Assembly (NCBI GenBank): GCA_016207585.1
Contig: JACQPI010000032.1
Span: forward strand, 1-6,249
DNA from: Elusimicrobiota bacterium
GTDB lineage: Bacteria > Elusimicrobiota > Elusimicrobia > UBA1565 > JACRDR01
Length of the DNA: 6,249 nucleotides
Reading direction: 5' to 3'
Shown here: positions 1 to 5,349 of the stretch, piece by piece
How the letters are laid out: each line of letters opens with the position of its first letter
Position numbering within the stretch: position 1 is the stretch's first letter
Notes under the pieces: generated by a model
Databases searched by the model: none
What the model saw: only the letters and a program-made list of their open reading frames with translations
Told to the model about the DNA's origin: nothing
Program-made: the position numbers and the translations under genes

Positions 1-2
1 GC

Positions 3-572
3 GAGGCTTCCGACGGGCACGAGGCGGTCAAGCTGGCCAAGAAGCTCAAGCCGAACGTCATATTGATGGATATCAAGCTCCCGCACCTCGACGGCGTCTC
101 CGCGACGCGCCAGGTCCGCAAGGAGTGCCCGGACACCAACGTCCTCATCCTCTCCTCCTTCGAGGACGAGGCCCACGTCATGGAGGCCATCCAGGCGGGC
201 GCCAACGGCTACCTTTCCAAAATGCTGCCGGCGTCCGAGCTCGTCAACGCCTTGAAGACGTTCGCCAACGAGGGCGTCATGATCCCGCAGCCGGTGATGG
301 GCAAGCTCATCCAGGGGCTGCGCCAGATGTCGGACGCGACGGCCGAGGCGTCCCTGGTCGCCCTGACCAAGACCGAGATCCGCGTCCTGGCCCTTCTGGG
401 CCGCGGCCAATCGAACAAGGAGATCGCGGCGGCCCTCGACTGCAGCATCAAGACGGTCAAGAACCACCTCAACAGCATTTTCCAGAAGCTCGACGTATCC
501 AACCGCACCGAGGCGGTCGTCAGGGGCATCGAGATGGGCCTCATCTCGGCCGAGGACGCCAGGCCGGTTTAA
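3..572 (+). CDS. NarL/FixJ-family response regulator, 5' end outside the window
   Basis: This is the C-terminal 189 residues of a two-component DNA-binding response regulator, which a partner histidine kinase would phosphorylate to control transcription. The frame is open from the left edge, so the real start lies upstream; about 30 residues are probably missing. In the receiver domain the phospho-acceptor Asp is in the LMDIKLP motif (codon 69-71, visible residue 23), the switch Ser in ILSSFED (about 51) and the conserved Lys in GYLSK (about 73). A LuxR-type helix-turn-helix follows at visible residues about 121-177, from LTKTEIRVLALLGRG through SNKEIAAALDCSIKTVKNHL to LDVSNRTEAV. All residues expected for phosphorylation and DNA binding are present. 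The kinase and target genes are not visible. The last 32 bases overlap the convergent winged-helix gene. The family is clear; the regulon cannot be inferred. Confidence 0.95.
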   Translation, partial: EASDGHEAVKLAKKLKPNVILMDIKLPHLDGVSATRQVRKECPDTNVLILSSFEDEAHVMEAIQAGANGYLSKMLPASELVNALKTFANEGVMIPQPVMGKLIQGLRQMSDATAEASLVALTKTEIRVLALLGRGQSNKEIAAALDCSIKTVKNHLNSIFQKLDVSNRTEAVVRGIEMGLISAEDARPV

Positions 573-930
573 CCTCGGCCTCAAGCCGTTCTTCCAACTC
601 GAACAGCGGCAGCAGTCCTTCATTGATCAAAGGATGCTTGAAGTCCAGCACGAGGTGCTTGGGCGATCTGGACGGTTTAAGAATTCCCAGGGCTTTGAAT
701 TTTTTCAGCAGTTCCGAGCACGTTTGATGATTGATTCCGGTGGCGCGGGCCGCGCCTCGGGCGCTTGTCCCCGCGATCTGATAGCACAGGACGCGCAGAA
801 CCGCCACGTGCCCGGAAGTCCTGAAAATTTGATCGAGCAGCCGTACGGCGCGTCTGCCTTGTTTTTTCGGTAGGCGTGACTCCCTGCCCGTTGGGATAGG
901 TTTTTCTTTTTTGTCAGGAAAAGTTGACAT
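541..930 (-). CDS. Small winged-helix DNA-binding protein, probable remnant of a wHTH-nucleotidyltransferase
   Basis: A 129-residue protein with a basic, low-complexity N-terminus (1-30) and a winged helix-turn-helix at about 31-97. It runs from LLDQIFRTSGHVAVLRVL through TSARGAARATGINHQTCSELL (recognition helix near 67-78) to a basic wing around KPSRSPKHLVL. The segment HPLINEGLLPLFELEERLEAEV (99-120) resembles the linker that joins such domains to a nucleotidyltransferase domain in two-domain proteins. Here the protein stops nine residues later. The final residues KPAWRPRPR are read from the antisense of the response-regulator gene's end, which suggests that the catalytic half was lost. Start: ATG at 928-930 is the only good candidate, but the preceding AAAGAA is a poor ribosome site. 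It may still act as a stand-alone repressor. Family resemblance is from memory, and function is inferred. Confidence 0.68.
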   Translation of the reverse strand: MSTFPDKKEKPIPTGRESRLPKKQGRRAVRLLDQIFRTSGHVAVLRVLCYQIAGTSARGAARATGINHQTCSELLKKFKALGILKPSRSPKHLVLDFKHPLINEGLLPLFELEERLEAEVKPAWRPRPR

Positions 931-960
931 TTCTTTGGGAGACGGGTGCCCTGCCCGCCC

Positions 961-992
961 CGGTATTGTCCGCTATTGTGATGGGCATACCG
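961..992. promoter_or_regulatory. Candidate operator: tandem 10-mers plus inverted repeat in a divergent promoter gap
   Basis: Two adjacent 10-base units, CGGTATTGTC (961-970) and CGCTATTGTG (971-980), match at 8 of 10 positions. The outer hexamers CGGTAT (961-966) and ATACCG (987-992) form a perfect inverted repeat with a 20-base gap. The site lies about 30 bases upstream of the winged-helix gene's start and about 40 bases before the rightward promoter, so it could serve either gene. No convincing leftward -35/-10 pair was found here. Binding by the neighbouring winged-helix protein is only a guess. Confidence 0.3.
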
Positions 993-1029
993 TAAATACG
1001 ATCAGGGCCGCCAAAAGTTCCCGCAAGCC

Positions 1030-1060
1030 TTGAATTTGAAACATCCGCGGGCTATATAAT
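1030..1060 (+). promoter_or_regulatory. Sigma-70-like promoter for the pseudopilin/FtsH operon
   Basis: A consensus -10 box TATAAT (1055-1060) is preceded by TTGAAT (1030-1035) at 19 bases, slightly long. If CTATAT (1052-1057) is used instead, the spacing is 16. Transcription would start near 1067, leaving a leader of about 17 bases before ATG 1084. That leader has only a weak ribosome site (GAAAG). Confidence 0.55.
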
Positions 1061-1083
1061 GAGAAGTAAAACTCGAAAGTTCC

Positions 1084-2361
1084 ATGGCGCTTCGCGCGAT
1101 CCAATTGCCGGCTTGGCGGCGGGGGCAGGGCGCGGGTCGTTCTCCGCTCGACCAGTCCTCGCGAGCTACGAGCTCGCGAGGGCAGATCGTCATCCCCTCG
1201 CTTTTCGCCCTGCCCTCTCTGTTCCTGTTCGTGTTCCTCATCTTCGAGGTCGCCAAGCTCTCGCGCGAGAAGATCCGCCACCAGTTCGCCCTCGACTCGG
1301 CCGCCTTCATCGAGATGACGAACTACTCCGACTTCCTCAACCGCTCCGCCTACGTCAACGGCGCCTTCCCCATGCGCATCTTCAAGGAGGGCTTCGGGCC
1401 GGGCATCGACCCCAATACGGGGCAGCCGACCTCCGGAACGATGATCGACCGCAAGGACTCGACGTCTCCGAAGAGCCTCTACGACATCCTCTACGAGAAC
1501 GGGGCCTTCCCGCGCACCGAGGAGCCGGAGCCCCTCGACCCGCTGCCCGTCTGGCATATCGAGTACGGCGGGCCGTTCGCAAGCGAACGCAACAAGAATC
1601 CTCCCGATGTGCTCAATACCTGCTCGGTCTATGTGGAGGGCGGCGGCAAGAAAACATTTCCGAATTGTCTTGAGATTATTTCCGCCGATAACGCGAAGGA
1701 TTATTGGGTGAGTTGGGACGACGCCAAGCAGATCTACGAGCTGTACTTCAAAATATTCTCGCTTTTGGGTTCCGTCGAGGAGGCGCAGTTCTCGGTCTTC
1801 TGCCGCCTGACGGGGGCCAGCGGCTGTCCGGCCGGCACCGGCTCGCATAATTTTTTCCGCCGCTCCTATTGGCTCAACACCGGGGGGCAAGTGACGGACG
1901 CCGCGGAGGGCGCCAAGTACTTCGACCTTCACGAGTTCCGACCCAAGCCCTACTGCGTTCCGCAGGTCGTGATTTGCGGCAACAAGCCGTCGTCCAATGC
2001 TTTCATGCCTTATGACCTTGTGTGCACCAACCCGCCGACTCCGATGCCTTCCACGATCCAGGGCTGCAGCCCGGAGGGCCTCTTCCAGATCCTGGCCGTC
2101 CCGCAAACCGATCTGAGGCGCATGAGGTCCGTCAACACGCTCGGGGGCAACTGCGCGATGGGCGCCTCCGATCCCGGGTACCAGATCGTCCAGCATTACA
2201 AGACGTGGGTCGACGGGAGCAAACCCCCTAATTTTTTCAACGTGAATTTCGACTCGTTGATGGAGGACGGAAATCCTTGCGTTCACGCGACGATCTCCCT
2301 GGGGGGGGGCCGCGTGTGGCCCGATCCGACTCCCAAGTTCCAGACGAAGCTCTACCCATGA
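1084..2361 (+). CDS. TadG-like membrane-anchored pseudopilin-related protein
   Basis: A 425-residue protein with an N-terminal type IV prepilin/TadG-like layout: a basic, Ser-rich leader (1-32), then RGQIVIPSLFALPSL leading into one hydrophobic helix (about 35-54), then VAKLSREKIRHQFALDSAAF, the amphipathic continuation common in TadE/TadG proteins. The remaining roughly 350 residues are hydrophilic and should lie outside the cytoplasm. They hold ten cysteines, the first at residue 180 (codon at 1621), consistent with disulfide bonding. Unlike the downstream TadE-like protein, it has Pro rather than Glu five residues after the leader Gly, so normal prepilin-peptidase processing is doubtful. 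ATG 1084 fits the promoter at 1030-1060, although its ribosome site is weak; no better start was found in frame. The stop overlaps the next start as ATGA. No catalytic domain is recognised. Membrane anchoring is fairly secure, while the TadG assignment rests on the N-terminus and on context. Confidence 0.75.
   Translation: MALRAIQLPAWRRGQGAGRSPLDQSSRATSSRGQIVIPSLFALPSLFLFVFLIFEVAKLSREKIRHQFALDSAAFIEMTNYSDFLNRSAYVNGAFPMRIFKEGFGPGIDPNTGQPTSGTMIDRKDSTSPKSLYDILYENGAFPRTEEPEPLDPLPVWHIEYGGPFASERNKNPPDVLNTCSVYVEGGGKKTFPNCLEIISADNAKDYWVSWDDAKQIYELYFKIFSLLGSVEEAQFSVFCRLTGASGCPAGTGSHNFFRRSYWLNTGGQVTDAAEGAKYFDLHEFRPKPYCVPQVVICGNKPSSNAFMPYDLVCTNPPTPMPSTIQGCSPEGLFQILAVPQTDLRRMRSVNTLGGNCAMGASDPGYQIVQHYKTWVDGSKPPNFFNVNFDSLMEDGNPCVHATISLGGGRVWPDPTPKFQTKLYP
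1157..1181. repeat. Perfect 11-bp palindromic hairpin inside the leader-coding region
   Basis: The arms CCTCGCGAGCT (1157-1167) and AGCTCGCGAGG (1171-1181) are perfect reverse complements around a 3-base ACG loop. The hairpin covers codons 25-33, encoding the pseudo-repeat SSR-AT-SSRG just before the conserved Gly-Gln of the membrane helix. It could be a dispersed palindromic element inserted in frame or a translational control hairpin. Confidence 0.7.
2301..2309 (+). repeat. G9 homopolymer near the 3' end of the TadG-like gene
   Basis: Nine consecutive G lie about 50 bases before the stop and encode part of LGGGRVWP. The -1 frame here (2277 onward) is open and is the reading frame of the downstream TadE-like gene. 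One added G, or a -1 ribosomal slip, would therefore fuse the two proteins. It may also simply be a run in GC-rich DNA. Confidence 0.6.
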
Positions 2362-2858
2362 CGATGCCGAGAGCGCGCGGCGCGGCGGGACAAGCGACGA
2401 CGGAGGTGGTGCTGCTCCTGCCCCTCTTCATGTTTTTCCTGTTCGCTTTTGCTAAGATATTCGCGCTGCTCATCCTGGTCCAGAAGATGGAGATCGCCTC
2501 CTACTACGCGGCCAGGCGCTGGCAGCTGGAGAGCCACCGCAACGTCGCCTACGAGGGTTTCGACGCCGGGCAGCTCTGCTCCGACATCGAGCGCCAGGTG
2601 GCGTGCTATCTGGGGTTCGTGAGGCGGGAGTGCCCCGGCAACGGGCCGGTGCAGAGCTTCCTCTCCCTGGGCAGTATCTCGATGTGCCCTCCGACCCGCA
2701 CGCAGGTGTGGAACATCGTGACGCTCTCGGTGCGCACGCAGCCCGTGAACCTGGTGCTTTACAAGAACCCGGGGCTTGAGTTCAAGGCGGTCAAGTACGT
2801 CCCGAACCGCGACCGGCCGATCGCGTTCGTGCTGCCGGGATTGAAGGACAAGGATTAA
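2358..2858 (+). CDS. TadE-like pseudopilin
   Basis: A 166-residue protein of the TadE type, minor pseudopilins that support assembly or secretion of Flp/Tad-type surface structures. The leader MTMPRARGAAG ends in Gly11, followed by QATTE with Glu at +5 of the predicted mature protein. This is the classical prepilin-peptidase signature (G / xxxxE). A hydrophobic helix follows (about 17-41, VVLLLPLFMFFLFAFAKIFALLI), then QKMEIASYYAARRW, typical of the TadE helix continuation. The rest is exported and carries four cysteines. The frame is open upstream to 2277, but ATG 2358 is chosen because it overlaps the preceding stop (ATGA, translational coupling) and places a short basic leader before the cleavage site. 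The protease gene starts 14 bases downstream. No major Flp pilin, TadA ATPase or secretin is present in the window, so the machine it serves is unknown. Confidence 0.85.
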   Translation: MTMPRARGAAGQATTEVVLLLPLFMFFLFAFAKIFALLILVQKMEIASYYAARRWQLESHRNVAYEGFDAGQLCSDIERQVACYLGFVRRECPGNGPVQSFLSLGSISMCPPTRTQVWNIVTLSVRTQPVNLVLYKNPGLEFKAVKYVPNRDRPIAFVLPGLKDKD

Positions 2859-2872
2859 AGCGCACAATCGAC

Positions 2873-4549
2873 ATGCTTCGGGCGAGGTTCAAGCTTTTCT
2901 GGCAGCGCAATTGGATATGGCTCCTCATCATCGGGGGGACGGTCCTGATGATCCTCCTGCCGATGTGGTACCTGACCGGCATGGAGGAGAGCGTCCGGCG
3001 CTACATCATCGGCATCAACGTGGCGTCGCTGCCCTGGGGAGTCCTGCAAACGCTCATTTTCGTGGGCTTCTTATACCTGCTCCAGTACGGCGGGGGCTTC
3101 GTGCGCTTCAAGAAGGCGAAGATCGACGCCTCCCGCGTGGACGTGCGCTTCGCGGACGTCATCGGCCTGGCCGAGGGCAAGCGCGAGGCGTGGGAAGTGG
3201 TCCAGCTCCTCAAGGACCGCGCCCAGCTCAAGCGCATCGGCGGCAAAATCCTGCGCGGCATCCTCATGATCGGCCCGCCCGGCTGCGGCAAGACGATGCT
3301 CGCCAAGGCGATCGCGACGGAGGCGGGCCTTCCTTTCCTGTCGATCGCGGGCTCGGAGTTCGTCGAGATATTCGTGGGCGTCGGCGCGGCCCGGGTGCGC
3401 AAGCTCTTCAAACAGGCGCGCCAGTACGCGCAGGCTTACGGCGGCTGCATCATCTTCCTCGACGAGCTCGAGGTGGTCGGCCGCTCGCGCGTTTTCCACG
3501 ACGCTTTCGGCGGCAATTCCGAGGGCAACAGCACCTTGAACCAGCTCTTGGTGGAGATGGACGGCCTCGTGGATTCCGACGCGCACGTGGTCGTGGTCGG
3601 CGCGATGAACGCCAACGAGGACGTCTTGGACCCCGCCCTGCTTCGGCCGGGCCGCTTCGATCGCAAGATTAGCATCGGCCGTCCCAACCTCCAGGAGCGC
3701 CAGGAGATTTTCGAGTATTACGCCCGCAAGATCCAGATGGACCCCGCCGTCGATTTCGGGCGGCTCGCGCGCAAGACGGTCTACAAGACGCCCGCCGACA
3801 TCGAGAATATTTTGAAGGAAGCCTCTCTGATCGCGATCCGCAATAAGCACGACACGGTGGCGTATAAGGAGCTGTCGGAGGCGATCGAGCGCATCGAGCT
3901 GGGCGCGGCCCGGCGGCTCAATTTGACGCCGCATGAGCGGGAGATGACGGCCTACCACGAGGCGGGGCACTTGATCGTCTTGTACCTGACCCACCCCACC
4001 AACGACGTCTTCAAGGCCTCGATCATACAGCGGGGCGGCACCCTCGGGGTCGTCCACTCGATCCCGCGCGAGGAGCTCTATTCCTCGGACCGGAACACCC
4101 TCCTGGCGCACGTGAAGGTGGCTCTGTCGGGCTACGTCTCGGAGAAGCTCAAGTACGGCGTCACGACCGACGGCGTCAGCGCGGATTTCGCCAACGCGAT
4201 GTCCTACGCGCACGCGATGGTCTGGAAGTACGGCATGGGGACAAACGGTTTCGTGGGGGATTTCACGGTCATTCCCAAGGAACAGCTTTCGGAAAACCTC
4301 AAGGAGCAGCTCAACCGCGAGACCCAGGCGATCCTGAAGACGGCCATGGGGGAGGTCGAGGCGACCCTGAAGGCCGAGTGGGCGATCCTCGAGCGCTACG
4401 TCCGCGAGCTCCTGCTCAAAGACGAGCTCGATTACGACGAGATCGCGGCGATCTTCATGTCCCACGGCAAACCGCCCAAGATTCTGCCCCAGCCGGCGCC
4501 TCCGCTTCTCGATGGCTCCCCCGGCCAGTCCCCAGAAAGTAGTCCTTAG
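2873..4549 (+). CDS. ftsH: FtsH-family AAA+ zinc metalloprotease with reduced periplasmic loop
   Basis: A 558-residue membrane-bound ATP-dependent protease that extracts and degrades membrane and some soluble proteins as a hexamer. It has two membrane helices (about 14-34 and 56-73). Walker A is GPPGCGKT (134-141), the pore motif FVG is at 167-169, Walker B is IIFLDE (Asp197, Glu198), the sensor-1 Asn is in GAMNAN (246), and the arginine fingers lie in LLRPGRFDR (258 and 261). The zinc site is HEAGH (362-366) with Asp438 in TTDGVSADF as the probable third ligand. All catalytic residues are intact. The loop between the helices is only about 20 residues, against about 70 in E. coli FtsH, and the total is shorter than the usual 600-650. 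The C-terminus ends in a Pro-rich tail. The usual EREQTLNQ segment reads EGNSTLNQ. The gene follows the two pseudopilin-like genes and is probably co-transcribed, suggesting a specialised paralogue for that module rather than the housekeeping FtsH. Confidence 0.93.
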   Translation: MLRARFKLFWQRNWIWLLIIGGTVLMILLPMWYLTGMEESVRRYIIGINVASLPWGVLQTLIFVGFLYLLQYGGGFVRFKKAKIDASRVDVRFADVIGLAEGKREAWEVVQLLKDRAQLKRIGGKILRGILMIGPPGCGKTMLAKAIATEAGLPFLSIAGSEFVEIFVGVGAARVRKLFKQARQYAQAYGGCIIFLDELEVVGRSRVFHDAFGGNSEGNSTLNQLLVEMDGLVDSDAHVVVVGAMNANEDVLDPALLRPGRFDRKISIGRPNLQERQEIFEYYARKIQMDPAVDFGRLARKTVYKTPADIENILKEASLIAIRNKHDTVAYKELSEAIERIELGAARRLNLTPHEREMTAYHEAGHLIVLYLTHPTNDVFKASIIQRGGTLGVVHSIPREELYSSDRNTLLAHVKVALSGYVSEKLKYGVTTDGVSADFANAMSYAHAMVWKYGMGTNGFVGDFTVIPKEQLSENLKEQLNRETQAILKTAMGEVEATLKAEWAILERYVRELLLKDELDYDEIAAIFMSHGKPPKILPQPAPPLLDGSPGQSPESSP

Positions 4550-4587
4550 TTTTGTCTTTTTAAACGACTTTTTAATCGTCAAGAGTA

Positions 4588-4616
4588 TTGACAAAATTAG
4601 AGCCGGCTGCTATAAT
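4588..4616 (+). promoter_or_regulatory. Perfect-consensus sigma-70 promoter of the toxin-antitoxin operon
   Basis: TTGACA (4588-4593) and TATAAT (4611-4616) are separated by exactly 17 bases, matching consensus at all 12 positions. The region just upstream (about 4552-4580) is T-rich and could act as an UP element. Predicted start near 4623, about 19 bases before the antitoxin ATG. An unregulated promoter this strong would be unusual, which fits autorepression by the antitoxin. Confidence 0.88.
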
Positions 4617-4622
4617 TCTAAT
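4596..4622. promoter_or_regulatory. Candidate antitoxin operator spanning the -10 box
   Basis: The arms ATTAGA (4596-4601) and TCTAAT (4617-4622) are perfect inverted repeats whose starts are 21 bases apart, two DNA turns. Between them lies a smaller palindrome, AGCCGGCT (4601-4608). They bracket the -10 box, where a Phd/YefM dimer would be expected to repress. Sequence-only evidence; it could be chance. Confidence 0.4.
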
Positions 4623-4641
4623 CGGGGAACGAGGGGGACTT

Positions 4642-4920
4642 ATGCGCGTGATCAAGGAAAAATCGGCTTTTGCGGCTATATCGGAGCTAAGAACCCACCT
4701 GGATGAAGTGTTGAACCAAATCAAGCAAACCCCTGTCATCTTGGAGCGACATAACAAGCCCGTGGCGGTATTGGAGGATCCGAAGAGGTTTGAGGCGTTG
4801 CGCGAAACCCTGGAGGAAGCGGCGGACATCCTGCTTGCTCTCGAGGCCAAGCGGCGCGAGTCCGGCGTTTCCAAATCAAGCTATATCCCGCTGGAGGATA
4901 TCGAAAGGCGCTTGCGGTGA
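4642..4920 (+). CDS. Phd/YefM-family type II antitoxin
   Basis: A 92-residue antitoxin predicted to neutralise the adjacent RelE/ParE-type toxin and repress its own promoter. The N-terminal DNA-binding and dimerisation domain reads MRVIKEKSAFAAISELRTHL, then DEVLNQIKQTPVILERHNKP and VAVLEDPKRFEAL, which are typical Phd/YefM features. The C-terminal part (about 52-92, ETLEEAADILLALEAKR onward) is charged and helical and would wrap the toxin. The frame is open upstream to 4588, but ATG 4642 is chosen because it follows a strong GAGGGGG ribosome site (4631-4637) and lies downstream of the predicted transcription start; the upstream frame would begin inside the -35 box. Its TGA overlaps the toxin's GTG by four bases (GTGA). 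It appears intact even though its toxin is not, so it may act only as a repressor or as an antitoxin against a related toxin elsewhere. Confidence 0.92.
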   Translation: MRVIKEKSAFAAISELRTHLDEVLNQIKQTPVILERHNKPVAVLEDPKRFEALRETLEEAADILLALEAKRRESGVSKSSYIPLEDIERRLR

Positions 4921-5217
4921 TTTGGCGGGTCCTGATCCATCCCCTTGTTCTGCGCGAAGATATCCCATCCTTGGACCCGGAGGCCAGGCGCCTCGTATTG
5001 GGGGCGATCCGCAAAAAAACTGACGCTCGCTCCAGAAGTCTATGGAGAGCCGTTGCGCAAGGAGCTTTTCGGCTATTGGAAACTACGTGTCGGAGACTTC
5101 CGTGTCGTTTATCGGATCGAAAGAAAGGAAGTGACCGTCCTGATTGTTAAGGTGGGGTTGCGCAGGGATCACCAGGTCTACGGCGGCATGCTGACCCGGC
5201 TCAAGAAACTGCTTTAA
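4917..5217 (+). pseudogene. RelE/ParE-family toxin interrupted by a frameshift at an A7 tract
   Basis: Toxins of this family are small RelE-fold proteins that act as ribosome-dependent mRNA nucleases or as gyrase poisons. The first 34 codons, MIWRVLIHPLVLREDI through LGAIRKK, are read from GTG 4917. The rest, from LTLAPEVYGEPLRKEL through WKLRVGDFRVVYRIE to VGLRRDHQVYGG, is in the +1 frame and ends at TAA 5215-5217. The break lies in seven A at 5013-5019; with six A the gene would encode a normal 99-residue toxin. As written, translation runs out of frame to 5150 and yields a 77-residue protein without the conserved RVGDFRVVY and RRD regions. GTG 4917 is supported by the overlap with the antitoxin stop and by GAAAGG at 4903-4908. 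Possible explanations are a disabling mutation, slippage that restores the frame in some transcripts, or a sequencing indel. In the usual GHRRDVY motif the His is Leu here. Confidence 0.85.
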
Positions 5218-5248
5218 CTCGAAAAAACTCCATCAAGCCAAAGGCCCC

Positions 5249-5277
5249 TTGACAAAGTAAGGGGGGGCCCTTACACT
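5249..5277 (+). promoter_or_regulatory. Candidate promoter P1 with a palindromic G-tract in the spacer
   Basis: TTGACA (5249-5254) is perfect and lies 17 bases before TACACT (5272-5277, 4 of 6 matches). The spacer region holds GTAAGGG / CCCTTAC arms (5257-5263 and 5268-5274) around GGGG, within a G7 run (5261-5267). Start near 5284 would give a leader of about 65 bases before GTG 5350. The palindrome may be an operator or an RNA hairpin. Confidence 0.5.
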
Positions 5278-5296
5278 CAAAAAAGAGGGCTTTCTG

Positions 5297-5327
5297 TTGC
5301 TTCGATGTTACCGCACGACCTTATACT
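5297..5327 (+). promoter_or_regulatory. Candidate second promoter P2
   Basis: TATACT (5322-5327, 5 of 6 matches to -10) with a weak TTGCTT (5297-5302) at 19 bases. Start near 5334 would place the ribosome site almost at the 5' end of the message, a short-leader layout like that of the 1084 gene. It is weaker than P1 in the -35 box and stronger in the -10. Confidence 0.35.
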
Positions 5328-5336
5328 ACTGACAGC

Positions 5337-5344
5337 GAGGTGAT
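5337..5344 (+). promoter_or_regulatory. Strong Shine-Dalgarno that fixes the GTG start at 5350
   Basis: GAGGTGAT is an eight-base match to the anti-Shine-Dalgarno complement, five bases before GTG 5350. The nearby ATG at 5343 overlaps it and reaches a stop within ten codons, so GTG is the start. Confidence 0.8.
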
Positions 5345-5349
5345 GCCCC

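Noticed and set aside
912..929. TGTCA/TGACA inverted repeat at the start codon of the winged-helix gene
   Set aside because: Five-base arms with an eight-base gap are short enough to be chance, and half of it is coding sequence.
1059..1673. ATG at 1059 as an alternative start for the operon's first gene
   Set aside because: It overlaps the -10 box and opens a different frame, giving an Arg/Pro-rich shadow that does not lead into the membrane helix.
973..2286. A 437-codon open frame on the minus strand opposite the TadG-like gene
   Set aside because: It is rich in Arg, Gly and Ala with no recognisable domain, while the plus-strand frame has a promoter, a prepilin-like helix and an ATGA link to the next gene. 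It is a GC-rich shadow.
4550..4587. T-rich stretch after the FtsH-like gene as a terminator
   Set aside because: Only a four-base ACGA/TCGT stem is present, too weak for an intrinsic terminator. It fits better as an AT-rich UP-like region.
3071..4594. A 507-codon open frame on the minus strand opposite the FtsH-like gene
   Set aside because: The plus strand carries every FtsH motif, so the opposite frame is an antisense shadow (Leu, Arg, Asp and His-rich, no motif).
5010..5023. Programmed -1 frameshifting at AAAAAAA in the toxin gene
   Set aside because: A -1 shift leads to TGA at 5021-5023 at once. Only a +1 or -2 change reaches the conserved C-terminal frame.
5241..5274. GC-rich hairpin after the toxin as an intrinsic terminator
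   Set aside because: A stem with a C-C mismatch can form, but no T-run follows on the plus strand. The same bases fit a promoter better.
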